Source: Dreissena polymorpha (taxonomy: Eukaryota > Mollusca > Bivalvia > Myida > Dreissenidae). Taken from it: a stretch of 64,000 bases of DNA. The stretch is from positions 123,535,704 through 123,599,703 of the forward strand of contig NC_068357.1 of assembly GCF_020536995.1 (NCBI RefSeq), in the 5' to 3' direction. The notes below the pieces were generated by a model. It did no database searches and had not been told where the DNA came from. It saw only the letters and a program-made list of their open reading frames with translations. Both the position numbers and the translations under genes were made by a program. Below are positions 44,777 through 55,896 of the stretch, piece by piece (within the stretch, counting starts at the first letter, position 1; every line of letters begins with the position of its first letter).

Positions 44777-45511
44777 TACTCTCAAGAGATATTCTGTAAT
44801 CTGTTTCTATCCCAAGTGACTGAAACAAAACAATAGCTGTTAAGCCCTCTCTAGGTTTAAAGCAATCTTTTCAAGGGTCAAGTTTGGAGAAGATCAGGAA
44901 AGAACAATACAATCCAAATATCCTTGTTAGTCCTCTGCCACAAATCAAAAGTGGATGGTAGGAAAACAGTCAATAAGACAATGTGCAGAAGCCAAGGTAT
45001 GAATCAAGTCCAAGGTCAAATATTTGAGACTCCATTTTGTGGTCAAGGTCACATTTGAAAATCACAAGGGTCAAATATCTTAATTTGACCTTAACTGTTC
45101 TTGTCTGCTCTTCACCAAACCTGTTGAACATGTTTGTGGTTATAAAATGTAATATCTTAAAAAAGTTTTTAAAAAACAAAATAGTCCAGAGAATCACTAA
45201 GTTCAGATCCTTGATTTGCTAAAAATGGGTCTTTGAAGCAGTTTGCAGTGTAGATGTCCAACACTTCTTCCAATATTGGATAAAAAGGAAGCCTCTTTAT
45301 TTACATAGACAGTAACATAATATATGGATGACAGCAGGGGGTTTCTAGCCATTTTGGGGAAAGGAGGTTGGTCACATTGGGATTTTTTAAATCCATAAAA
45401 TGGCAAATATGGGAATTTTTCATCAACAAAATGGACCAAATTGACATTTTTTATCACAAAATATTGACACATCAGGCCAATAATATAAACATGAGATTGC
45501 CGATCAATGTG

Positions 45512-45768
45512 GTCGCCTACCGGTGAAACTCCACCATTGTCAGAATTTTTTTTAATTTTATTTCTTACCATAGCAACCAGAATTCTTGAAGTAGGAACTA
45601 AATGAAATGACATGCATAATCACCATATTGCCATCTATCCATGTTTCAAGTTTCATGAAAAAATATGAAGAACTTTTAAAGTTATCACAGGATCCAGAAA
45701 AGTGTGACTGACAGACAGACAGACAGAGCTCAAACCACAAGTCCTCTCCGGTTTCACCGGTAGGGGAC
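45512..45768. mobile_element. R2 TIR repeat, copy 2
   Basis: It starts GTCGCCTACCGGTGAAACTC and ends GGTTTCACCGGTAGGGGAC. The ends are better inverted repeats of each other than in the copy at 18,548. Confidence 0.88.
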
Positions 45769-46089
45769 AATAAGGAGAACACAATCATATAAATTATACA
45801 TGTAGTTTTATACTTGTTAGATGTTTATGAAATAAAATTGAAATATAATAATAATAATCATAAGCCATTTTGTTTTTTAATTGGGAATTATTTTTATATT
45901 TCGGTTTGGGATCTAGTCCGTTTGCAAAATGGGATTGGGTCCGTTTCACGGCCTTTTTTCAGTAGCAGAAAAACTCCTGGACAAAATAAACAACACTGAT
46001 ATCTCAGAGATTCACAAAAAGCACAAGAGTGGCTGCATAGCACCACTGACTTACATGTATGTATTTATTATGAAGTCAATAATGTCAAC

Positions 46090-47335
46090 AAGAGGGCCTG
46101 AAAGGCCCAAAGTCGCTCAACTGAGATAACAAGATATTATTGGGACAAATCTTCTGACCAAGTTTCATGAAGATCAGAAAATAAATGTGGCCTCTAGAGT
46201 GCTAACAAGGTTTTACTATAGCCATATAAGGAAAAATGCCACGCCCCCTTGCGGCCATGTTTTTCAACCAAACGGCATCATTTTTGAACTTTACCCAAGA
46301 TATTATTGGGATAAATCTTCTGACCAAGTTTTATGAAGATCAGCAGCCAACTGTATAAAACTGGATAATTTTTATCCAGCAAGCAGAGAACTTTTGGTTA
46401 TCTTCAATTTTAGGATATCTTTTTGGTTAGCGATTGTATAAACAAATAGATATCCGAACAGGTGCGAGTTTTGTTTGCGTTTTTGATAAGATTTAGCAAA
46501 GGTATTTCACTTTGGTTATCTTTATCTGAATAAAGATTATTTTTTTGATTGGCTAAAGTTATCCATATTTATACAATTGGCTGCAGACAATAAATGTGGC
46601 CTCAGTGTTAACAAGATTTTACTATAGCCATATATAGCCATATAAGGAAAAATGCCCCGCCCTTGGCAGCCATGTTTTTCAAGCATTTACCATTTTCGAA
46701 CTCATCCAAGATATCTATAAGACAAATCTTCTGACCAAATTTCATGGAGATTGGACAATAAATGTGGCCTCTAGAGTGTTAACAAGGTTTTACTGTAACC
46801 ATATAAGGAAAATGCCACGCCCCATGGCGGCCATGTTTTTCAACCAACCGGCATCATTTTCTTACTCGTCCAAGATATTATTGGAATGAACCTTCTGACC
46901 AAGTTTCATGAAGATTTTACTATAGCCATATATAGCCATATAAAGAAAAAAGCCCCTGCTCCTTGGCAGCTTTTCAAGCGAAGGTTACCATTTTTACACT
47001 TATGCAAGATATCATTGGGACAAATCTTCTGACCAAGTTTCATGAAGATCGGAAAATAAATGTGGCCTCTAGAGTGTTAACAAGATTTTACTGTAACCAT
47101 ATAAGGAAAAATGCCCCGCCCCTTGGCAGCCATGTTTTTCAAGCAAACCTAACCATTTTCAAACTCAACCAAGGTATCATTGAGACCAATCTTCTGACCA
47201 AATTTCATGAAGATATGACAAAAAATGTGGCCTCTAGAGAGTTGACAAGGCAAATGTTGACGCCGCACAACGCACGACCGACAAAAGGCGATCACAAAAG
47301 CTCACCATGAGCATGTTGTGCTCAGGTGAGCTAAA
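46090..47335 (+). repeat. R4 tandem array, ~165-bp units, about seven copies
   Basis: Units carry CTTCTGACCAAGTTTCATGA, AATGTGGCCTCTAGAGTG and ATGCC-CGCCCC-type words. The array ends with AGCTCACCATGAGCATGTTG. A separate MITE is inserted at 46,344-46,583. Confidence 0.88.
46344..46583. mobile_element. 240-bp MITE inserted in the R4 array, CAG duplication
   Basis: The ends are CAGCCAACTGTATAAA and TTTATACAATTGGCTG. CAG flanks it on both sides (46,341-46,343 and 46,584-46,586). Removing it restores the normal R4 phrase GAAGATCAGACAATAAATG, so the insertion site is exact. Confidence 0.88.
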
Positions 47336-47384
47336 AATAAAAGGAACCTGAAATGATAGACAAGAAGAAAATGAAACAAGAGTG

Positions 47385-48240
47385 CCAAACTGTCATAAGA
47401 TACGCCCTTTTGAAGGTTTTGGACAACTTGATAACTTTACCATTTGAGTGGCAAAATGACCTATTTTTTTGACCCGGCGTGACCCATATTTGAACTTGAC
47501 CTAGATATCATCTAGACACAACTAGATCGGATGAAAACCACTTTAATTAGAGAGCAGAAAACATGCTAAATGCTTGAAATGCACTAAGTGACCTCGTGAC
47601 CTAGTTTTTGACCCGGCACGACCTTTATAATACTTGACCTAGATATCATTAAGACACATGTTCTGACCAAATTTGGTGAAGATCGGATGAAAACTACTTC
47701 AATTAGAGAGCGGACACCATGCTTAATCCTTGAAATGCACTAAGCAACAACATGACCTAGTTTTTGACCAGGCATGACCCATATTCGAACCTGACCTAGA
47801 CATTGTCTAGCTACAACTTCTGACCAAGTTTTGTGAAGATCGGATGAAAACTATTTGAATTAGAGTGCGGACACTGCTGTTTGAAATACACTAAATGACC
47901 GTGTGACCTAGTTTTTGACCCTGTATGACCCATATTCGAACTTGACCTAGATATTGTCTAGATACAACTTCTGACCAAGTTTAGTGAAGATCTGATGAAA
48001 ACTATTTGAATTATGGAATGGAGACTACTGTTTGAAATGCACTTAGTGACCCCGTCACCTAGCTTTTGACCTGGCATTACCTGTATTCAAACTTGACCTA
48101 GATATTGTGTAGATACAACTTCTGACCAAGTTTGGTGAAGATGGGATGAAAACTGTATGAATCAGAGTGCAGACACTGCTGTGGACATGTATGTAGGGTG
48201 AACTTATAAAACGTCCCATTTTGAAAACGGGCGTATAAAA
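47385..48240 (+). repeat. ~155-bp GACCTAG tandem repeat, about six copies
   Basis: Units carry GACCTAGTTTTTGACCCGGC and GATCGGATGAAAACTACTT. The array ends with a stem around CGTCCCATTTTGAAAACGGGCG, read as CGTCCCATTTT and AAAACGGGCG. Confidence 0.85.
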
Positions 48241-48418
48241 AGGCCATACGTTTAACATTTTTTTTACCAGAGAACTGTTCAAGAACTGAAATTTTCTGCT
48301 AATCTTTTGAAGAGGAGGTAATCATATAGTTAAGATTAAACCATATTCAATGTAAAGAATTAGTCTCAACCTAAAACAGCGTAACAAACACAATACCTGT
48401 TACCATCGATATCAATTT

Positions 48419-48670
48419 CAGGTTTTTTTTCCCATGTTTTTGTGAAGCGGCCTTGGCCTTCCCATTTTGTGAAAAAATGAGTTGCGAACTGTTCGAAATG
48501 TAAAAGGATGAGTTGCGAGCTTTCTAAAAGTGTGAAAATTTTAGTCGCAAACTTCATTAAATTGTGAAAATTTGAGTCGCAAACTTCTTGAAATTGTGAA
48601 AATATGAGTCACGAAATTTCCTTTAATTGTGAAAGAAAAGGCCACTCTCACAGACGGAAAAAAAGCCCTG
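48419..48670. mobile_element. hAT-like MITE, ~250 bp
   Basis: It starts CAGGTTTTTTTTCCC and ends GGAAAAAAAGCCCTG. Inside, GAAATTGTGAAAATTTGAGT-like units repeat. No clear 8-bp duplication. Confidence 0.6.
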
Positions 48671-49808
48671 AATTTGCGTGTTGTTTGTGGATAATTATGC
48701 TCAAAACAAAAAGTTGATAAAAAACCGTTATCAAACCAAAAGCAGTTGAAGATTCGATTTATCTTACGGAGGTTTTGTAAAAAGTCTATGTTTTATGAAT
48801 GGTTGATTACACACTGGATCCATTCCGTGGGGCGGGGGTTCCGGAGATAATCGATAGTGTATGTATTTTTTAATTACGAACACTTGGCTTTTTCCATTGC
48901 AATAATGTACACATTTTTATGAACCGTTCAATGATGTGTTTGAAAATTTGGATTAATATCATTATTATGGAAACACAACAAATTAAGATGTTTTCATTTG
49001 TGCATTAGTGAAATATATATGATCTGTTTGTGTTTATTATACAAGAAAACAATTTATGCTGCTAATATTACCGATTAAAGTGCTGTAACCAGTTGCAAGC
49101 CAAATCACAGCGACCCGGAGTATCAATAGCTGGGAGATGGATAATTGCAACTATTGTTGAACTTATATGGATGGGTGATGAACAAAATATTGTGAAAAAA
49201 AAAATATAAAAAATTGGCAACCTACCATTGGGAAGTTTTAACTCACATGTGGGAAAAATATTATATACACTTTTTCCATTGGGAATGGGGCCGATAACTG
49301 GATACGATTTTGAATGCAAAAAAAACACACTTTGTGATGGCTTAAAACATTTACCCAAAGTTCATCAGTTTAGCTTTTAAAAAGAATGAATATTAAGATT
49401 AATAAAATGGCATGATTTTGGATAAATTAATGTCAACCACATTATATTATTGCCTGACTTTGTTTTAAAAGTAAGTATTACTATAACATACTTTAGTCCT
49501 GATTGTGCAACCTGTCGTAAAATGTTAGTTTTCGTACAGCAAACTTAATAAACGCCAGTGGGTCCTGATAACTTTTTTTTAATGCAGACCGTTGTGTATG
49601 GAGTCCATTTTGACTTTTTTTTAATGTTGAAGTCGAATTATGAGTCGCATATAGGCTATACAGTTTACACTGATGTGTTGTTTACCGCGGAGTTATGTGA
49701 CTTAAATTATGTACACTAACTAAGATCTAAAGGGAATTTTGAAGGCAAAATTACCTGTCACCTTAAAGTTCAAAGACGAAACCTCACGTTTTGTCTGATA
49801 AAGTTGTC
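48671..49808. other. Unique left flank of the MULE, no gene seen
   Basis: AT-rich. An open frame on the minus strand at 49,068-49,358 shows no domain and I do not call it. Confidence 0.45.
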
Positions 49809-49820
49809 CCCCTTGTTCGT

Positions 49821-49966
49821 GGGTGTGTATAAAATGCGGCATTTAGCGCAGACTGCAAATTGCAGGCTGTGTTATCGGGCCATAAAACGCAGCAGATATA
49901 GACATCGTTGCAGTCAATATAGATAACGTAGGCAATATAGACAAAGAAGGAATACGCAGACGATAT
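49821..49966 (+). repeat. Left terminal inverted repeat of the MULE
   Basis: It begins GGGTGTGTATAAAATGCGGC. It aligns to the inverted right end over about 145 bp with scattered differences. It contains its own small palindrome (TGCAAATTGCA) and repeats of the phrase AATATAGAC. Confidence 0.88.
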
Positions 49967-50682
49967 GCAATATAGTTTATGTGCTATATTTAACTAATTA
50001 ATTTATTGCATTTCGGTGAATTTATGAACCATGGACATTCTAAAAATGAATGTGCTATATTTAACTAATTTAATACTTGTAAGTTGTATTGCATTTCGTT
50101 GAATTTATGAACCAAGAACATTCTAAAAATGAATATCAGTCAATTTGAAGTTGAATATTATACCGGGAGGTTTATTTCGCATGATGTATACGATATATAA
50201 ATAAAAAAGAATATAAAGTTGTAATAAAAAAAATATGACTGTATATACACATTTTATTGCGTGAAACTTATTCGAATAATAGGAAATTCTAATTTAAATT
50301 AAGAGCGATGGTTATCCCTATTTGTTTAAAATAATGAAATATTAAAGCTTTATACGTTTTAAACTCATTAACGAATACGCAGCTTTTATCGCCGACAATA
50401 TATAAAAAGGAAGAAAACAGATTAGGTCAATGTTTCGCGATGATGGGCAAAATTGATTTTAAATAAAAACTATCTAGCATTTAAGCCGTTGAAACTAATG
50501 AAATTGTTTTGAGAATTTATTTATATGAATTTAGGAACCTAGATGTTCTGTATCAAGATGAAGACATAATGTGTTTTTATGAGCACAATTGAATAATTAA
50601 AATTGAGATAATATAATTGTATAACTGTATGTATATTTAATGTATGTATAGATTAAACGCAATGTTGTTTTCATCGAAGCCA

Positions 50683-50860
50683 ATATGGACATCGCTGCAA
50701 ATTGCAGGCTGCCTTATCGGCATAAAACGCAGCCAATATAGACATCGTTGCAGTCAATATAGATATCGTTGGAAAACGCAGCCAATATAGAAATAGAAGG
50801 AAAACACAGCCAATATAGACATAGAAGGAATACGCAGCCAGTATGGAAATAGAAATCAAA
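50683..50860 (+). repeat. Internal copy of the MULE left-end core
   Basis: It repeats GCTGCAAATTGCAGGCTGCC, CGTTGCAGTCAATATAGATA and three AAACGCAGCCAATATAGA-type units, in the same orientation as the left end. Another eroded fragment (AAACGCAGCTTTTAGCGCAG) lies at about 51,205. Confidence 0.85.
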
Positions 50861-51929
50861 AACTTGTGAAATTTTAAAATGAATGACTCTGTATCAATAA
50901 TTCGAAGGTTTTAATTAACATTATATGTATAAAAGTATATAAGGTCCATATTATTGTAAAACTTTTAACCTAATATATTTTCAATCGGAATATCGAACAA
51001 GTTGAATTTAATCTTCAAAGCACACAAATGTAAACGAGTTTAAATAAAAGAATACTAATTTGTATTAAAATTATTTTATTAATGATATACACATTTTACA
51101 CATTTTATTGCTTTCAAATTATTTAAATAATTAGATTTCTACTTGAAATTAAATGCGTAAACAGGAAGGCAGCTGACAGCGCAGCATATATATATATATG
51201 GAAAACGCAGCTTTTAGCGCAGCCTATGTAGATATGGAGGCAAACTAATTAGGCAGGAATCGCGCGGGTGATCATTATTTATATTAAATGATGAAATATA
51301 AAAGCATTATACGTTTCGAACTCAGTAGAGCAATAAAGAATTGGATTGTACCTTGTTTTGTGTTATCATCCATAAATTAATCCTCATCCAAGGGAGAAAA
51401 TGGAGCAAGCATATTTCTGACACGTGAATAAGTTTTATTTTGCCATGTTTACTTGTTAGAATTGAAGAACGATATGAGAAGCTTAAGAATAAACAAAAGA
51501 CCGTTTGAAAGGAGTGTTATACATGTTAAACCAGGGGTCTGTTACAGTGTCTGTCCGATTATCCTTTATTGTGGGATAGTGCGTTCGAAAAAGGTGCGAA
51601 ATCTGTCAACTTAATATACAAATATAATGAATGTGACAGCTGTTGACTAACTTCTCAATATTAGACATTTGTAGACGTTCGAAGGACGCCGGTCACCGGG
51701 GTTTTAACTGCACTTAATTGGTCTGAAGGCTTATGTATCTTATGTTCGTAGATATGTCTGTGTAGTTATGAAAATGGAGGTCTCACAAATTTAATAAATT
51801 AGTAATTCATTTGCACGTTTTGTAAACGCCTGTGTTACTCAACAAATATAAGCCAAATATGAGCAATGCAAATTTGTTTAAAATAATTTCTTTTCCATAA
51901 TTCAATCAGCAAGAACAAAAATAGTAAAA

Positions 51930-53035
51930 CAATAACAAGAGACTTCCTTTAAACAGAATAAACAATACAAGCGGAAAGTGTCGTCCAAATAGCCTGTGCG
52001 GACTGCACGGCAACAACAATAAAAGTGAAAAAACAAAATAGCAATCAACAAAAAAAGCAATAACCAAAACACCAGCCAATAGAATCACAATATAAACAAT
52101 GCAATTTCTTAGTACATGTACCGTGCAGTCCGCACATGCTAATCAGAGTCGACAGTCTCCGCCCAAACTGGATTTCCGCTAAGAAGAGACTTCGTTTAAA
52201 CAGAATATACAACACAAGCGGAAAGTGTCGTCCAAATTAGCCTGTGCGGACTGCACAGCAACAACAATAAAAGTGAAAAAACAAAATAGCAAACAACAAA
52301 AGCACAAGCCAATATAATCACAATATAAACAATGCAATTTCTTAGAACTGTGCAGTCCGCGCATGCTAATTAGAGTCGACACTCTCCGCCCAAACTGGAT
52401 TTCCGCTAAGAAGAGACTTCGTTTAAACAGAATATACCATACAAGCGGAAAGTGTCGTCCCAAATTAGCCTGTGCGGACTGCACAGCAACAATAAAAGTG
52501 AAAAAACAAAATAGCAAACAACAAAAGCACAAGCCAATATAATCACAATATAAACTATGCAATTTATTAGAACTGTGCAGTCTGCGCAGGCTAATTAGAG
52601 TCGACACTCTCCGCCCAAACTGAATTTCCGCTAAGAAGAGACTTCGTTTAAACAGAATATACCATACAAGCGGAAAGTGTCGTCCCAAATTAGCCTGTGC
52701 GGACTGCACAGCAACAACAATAAAAGTGAAGAAAAAAATTAGCAAACAACAAAAAGCAATAACAAAAGCACAAGCCAATATAATCACAATATAAACAATG
52801 CAATTTCTTAGAACTGTGCAGTCCGCGCATGCTAATAAGAGTCGACACTCTCCGCCCAAACTGGATTTCCGCTAAGAAGAGACTTCGTTTAAACAGAATA
52901 TACCATACAAGCGGAAAGTGTCGTCCCAAATTAGCCTGTGCGGACTGCACAGCAACAACAATAAAAGTGATAAAACAAAATAGCAAACAACAAAAGGACA
53001 AGCCAATATAATCACAATATAAACAATGGATTGTC
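51930..53035 (+). repeat. Tandem array of partial MITE-A inside the MULE, ~4.5 units
   Basis: Units of 220-246 bp join the right half of MITE-A (CTAAGAAGAGACTTCGTTTA, AAGCGGAAAGTGTCGTCC) to a filler with CAACAACAATAAAAGTGAAA and TATAATCACAATATAAAC. Junctions recur near 52,003, 52,249, 52,482, 52,702 and 52,944. The long minus-strand open frames here are repeat artefacts. Confidence 0.9.
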
Positions 53036-53454
53036 TCTTACAGTATTCAATAAGAAAAGATGCACACTAGCTACGTAAATAATAACAATCAGAGTAGTAA
53101 ATCAACTCGGAATCTGTAGATATTAAACCAATCAATACAAACTCAATCCTTGTTATGTATTTAAATTGTCATGAAAAATCACTGTTTAAATGTGAACGCA
53201 ACGTACTCTGAACAGCAGTATTATACGGTATTATGAACCATTATATTAAAATCTGTATTGCGTTATTTGGTCGTTAAGCACTGTATTAAACCTGTTATTT
53301 GCAAAAGCCGTGAGATAATTGGGGCATTGAAAGAAAGCAAACTGTTGTTTTTGAAACGGAGAACACGAGAATCAGACCTGCGTTTCGTACGACGATCATT
53401 TCAACTACCGGCACGTAAGGATGAAAAACCTATATGGCAAAAGAAATGCTTTTA

Positions 53455-54711
53455 TCAAGTACTTTTAATGCACACATTACACGAAAAATCATAATCATCT
53501 AGCGATTTATCTTGTGGCACAGAAACGCAACTTTTATGAAACCATTCTTTGCAGGTATCACATTGAACTATATCCTCGACGCAATCAGGCAAACTACAAA
53601 TACAATAGTTTTTAATAATAATAGTTTTACAATGTTTTTGTCGTCGTACGCTGATTGTTTTCTTTGTCAATGGGAATTCGGTCATTTGTTCGGTGTCTAT
53701 ACAATTAATTAGGTGTTGGCGCATTTGTGTCGTATCGAATATGAGGTCTAAACAAATCTCTTTTCGAAAACAAAAAGCAGTAATAAAAGCAATGGCAAAT
53801 AACCCACAGTCTACATTATTATTTTGACGCATAACTTCGGGGAGTTCAATACAAATTTGTTTCTTATCGCGACCATATATATGTGATGACTGAATTTTTA
53901 AACCGTCTGGAATTATTGCATCGTCCGAGCGTTCGATACCCAAACTGTCCAAAAAATATATTTTGTTGTTGAATAAGATAGTAGAAACCCAATGATCTCT
54001 ATGGGTGTGATGAATTTGACAAGCAGGTTCAATTACTGACTCCATAGGGACTTTGCTTACCCACCTCTTCTTATTTTTCGCAGCGACAGCCGGCACCTGT
54101 TCCGTTAACTCTAAACCGTTAATACTAAATTGTTTTCTAAGTAAAATATTTACTGCCTCCATATGATACGAAGTAAGCTTTTTATTTTGTAATATTCCGT
54201 TTTTGTCCTGTATTTTTAAAGCGAGGTGCTGTTTCCAGAAAATGGTTTCTTCGACTACGATGTCGTCTCCACTTGTGTCTAATTCAATTAACTCGTCAAC
54301 GTTGCTTGTGTCAGAACCTATAGTTGATTTTCGTTCAATATTGGCTTCTACATTACTATTAACTTCTATACCATTAGCGGGATTGTTGTCTTGCGACTTA
54401 ATATTTACCGGGTGAGTCTGTGCTAATAAATCGTCGACGCTATTAGTTTCGATATCAGTGTGTGGAATTTTTGCTAGTTGTGCCTCCAAATTGTCATGAA
54501 AAGTTAATTTTCGTTTATTGTCGGACCTTACAGAATGACATTTCGCTTCGTCGCGTTTCTTAAGAATGGATTTTGGTGTCGATTCCCAAAATATTTTTGT
54601 TGTTGCTGTATTTGGTATTTCACCGACAGTGTCAAAAGTATTATTTTTAGATGTTGGAGTTTCGGCCGATGCCAATGAACGATTCTTAACCGCGGAATCA
54701 GGTGCTGGCAT
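53455..54711 (-). CDS. MULE-encoded Ulp1/SENP-type cysteine protease with PHD finger
   Basis: The 418 residues counted from the first Met after the last upstream stop form two domains. Residues ~150-340 show the C48 fold signature: His240 in HRDHW, Asp255 in IYFLDSLG, Gln296 and Cys302 in RQNNNVDCGLFAIAF, the full catalytic set. Residues 370-414 are a PHD finger: C370-x-C372, C384-x2-C387, H392-x2-C395, C411-x2-C414. Residues 1-150 are polar and probably disordered. Ulp1-like proteases cut SUMO-type conjugates, and MULEs carrying them are known in plants (Kaonashi type). The PHD finger suggests chromatin reading. It lies in the same frame as the transposase upstream, so it may originally have been the C-terminal part of one protein. 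All key residues are intact. Confidence 0.85.
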   Translation of the reverse strand: MPAPDSAVKNRSLASAETPTSKNNTFDTVGEIPNTATTKIFWESTPKSILKKRDEAKCHSVRSDNKRKLTFHDNLEAQLAKIPHTDIETNSVDDLLAQTHPVNIKSQDNNPANGIEVNSNVEANIERKSTIGSDTSNVDELIELDTSGDDIVVEETIFWKQHLALKIQDKNGILQNKKLTSYHMEAVNILLRKQFSINGLELTEQVPAVAAKNKKRWVSKVPMESVIEPACQIHHTHRDHWVSTILFNNKIYFLDSLGIERSDDAIIPDGLKIQSSHIYGRDKKQICIELPEVMRQNNNVDCGLFAIAFITAFCFRKEICLDLIFDTTQMRQHLINCIDTEQMTEFPLTKKTISVRRQKHCKTIIIKNYCICSLPDCVEDIVQCDTCKEWFHKSCVSVPQDKSLDDYDFSCNVCIKST

Positions 54712-54801
54712 TATTTCGTCTTCAATATCGCGATCCCCCTTGCGACCCTTTTAGGACCACATTTTTTGCAATGTTTTGGACGTGCATTTCGCCTTAGTTG
54801 A

Positions 54802-55398
54802 CTAAGATATTATTTCTTTTTTTTCATTAGGTATTGGCATTCCGATGGCAAGCATAGCAGCGATAATGTGATAACAGCGCGTTGTTGATGGACAATTACA
54901 TTTTTCGTTCGGAAAGAGTGTCACAGAATACTTATCATTTTTGGAACCTTTTACCATGAAAGCGCCCATTTCTGGTACTAAAACAATACCGTTATTACTC
55001 AGTGTATTTAATGCCAATGAATGTTGAGTACGACTTTGTGTTTGTAATTTATCCGGGACATCGTTTGCGACAATGTCTTCCGACGTACAAGGAACTGAAG
55101 TAGGCTGGTTTAAAGAACTTACGTTAGCTCTTACTAAATCTATGATCTTATCCGGTTGACAACATGCTTTAGGAATTTCTACTGTGTCGGGATCTTGTTT
55201 AGTGTAATGGAATCGCGGTAGTAAGTACCATTCAGTTTCGCCACAAAAACCGCGTATAAGTTCGGTTACTTTGTTCCATTGCAAGTAGTTAAAAAATAAA
55301 ACAATGCTATCAATTTCTCTCTCTTTAAAATCAACATGTCGCTTAAGTTCCGCGTTAATAGATTCTGCAGCGTTGTTTGTAATGCCCGAATACGGATT
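54802..55398 (-). CDS. MULE transposase C-terminal part with SWIM finger
   Basis: The open segment NPYSGITNNAAESINAELKR matches the Asn-rich block found late in MULE transposases. It is followed about 130 residues later by a SWIM finger, CNCPSTTRCYHI (C-x-C-x6-C-x-H). It ends at a TAG and is preceded in frame by a TAA at 55,399-55,401. No frameshift separates it from the core upstream or the protease downstream; only in-frame stops do. Confidence 0.82.
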   Translation of the reverse strand, partial: NPYSGITNNAAESINAELKRHVDFKEREIDSIVLFFNYLQWNKVTELIRGFCGETEWYLLPRFHYTKQDPDTVEIPKACCQPDKIIDLVRANVSSLNQPTSVPCTSEDIVANDVPDKLQTQSRTQHSLALNTLSNNGIVLVPEMGAFMVKGSKNDKYSVTLFPNEKCNCPSTTRCYHIIAAMLAIGMPIPNEKKEIIS

Positions 55399-55893
55399 TT
55401 AATTGTCATATTGTTCAAGAATCCATCTACCCGCGTGCTCTCTTATTGTTTCGCTTAGATTTTTATCAAAGTATTCTACCATCGGTTCACTCTATGTTAT
55501 TTTTAGCTCTTCATACTTTAGATTGAAGTGATCAAGGGATTCGCAAGTGAACAGAGATCTAAGATCGTTTTCATAAATAATTTTGTCAGCCGCTTTAGCG
55601 CCATGATTCGTGAGCCAAAACTTTAAATCTTTCAAGATATGATTCCAACAAATCAAAACTTTACTGTTCGGAAGGCAATTTTTAAGAGCGTTTACGATTC
55701 CTATTTCTCTGTCCATAATCACGCAAAATTTCGAAATAGCCATCTTCGGAATTTTAGATTTTATTAATTCGAGAAACTGTTCGTGGCACTTTTGAAATTT
55801 CCTTTCGTGAATCATGAATGCTAGTGGTATAATTGGTTTTTCTCGGAACATCAAATGCTGAAAAGATATTACGGATACGTAGAAATCGTCCGT
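55399..55893 (-). pseudogene. MULE transposase core, interrupted
   Basis: Minus-strand codons from TDDFYVSVISFQHLMFREKP through IPLAFMIHERKF, VIMDREIGIVNALKN and LICWNHILKDLKFW are clear MULE transposase sequence; the Asp in VIMDRE and the C-x2-H of CWNH are expected catalytic-core residues. One in-frame TAG (55,492-55,494) breaks it, and TAA codons bound it at 55,399 and 55,894. The region that should hold the first catalytic Asp and the N-terminal domains is absent upstream, where the sequence turns AT-rich without a clear acceptor. Confidence 0.82.
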
Positions 55894-55896
55894 TTA

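Noticed and set aside
52179-53001. Minus-strand open frames of 226 and 103 codons, hydrophobic
   Set aside because: They read through partial MITE-A units inside the MULE. The hydrophobic pattern comes from AT-rich filler and repeats with the unit.
53455-55896. Alternative genetic code for the MULE frame
   Set aside because: The host gene uses the standard code, the transposase also lacks an N-terminal part, and five TAA/TAG stops without TGA are not statistically strong. It is kept only as a low-interest observation.
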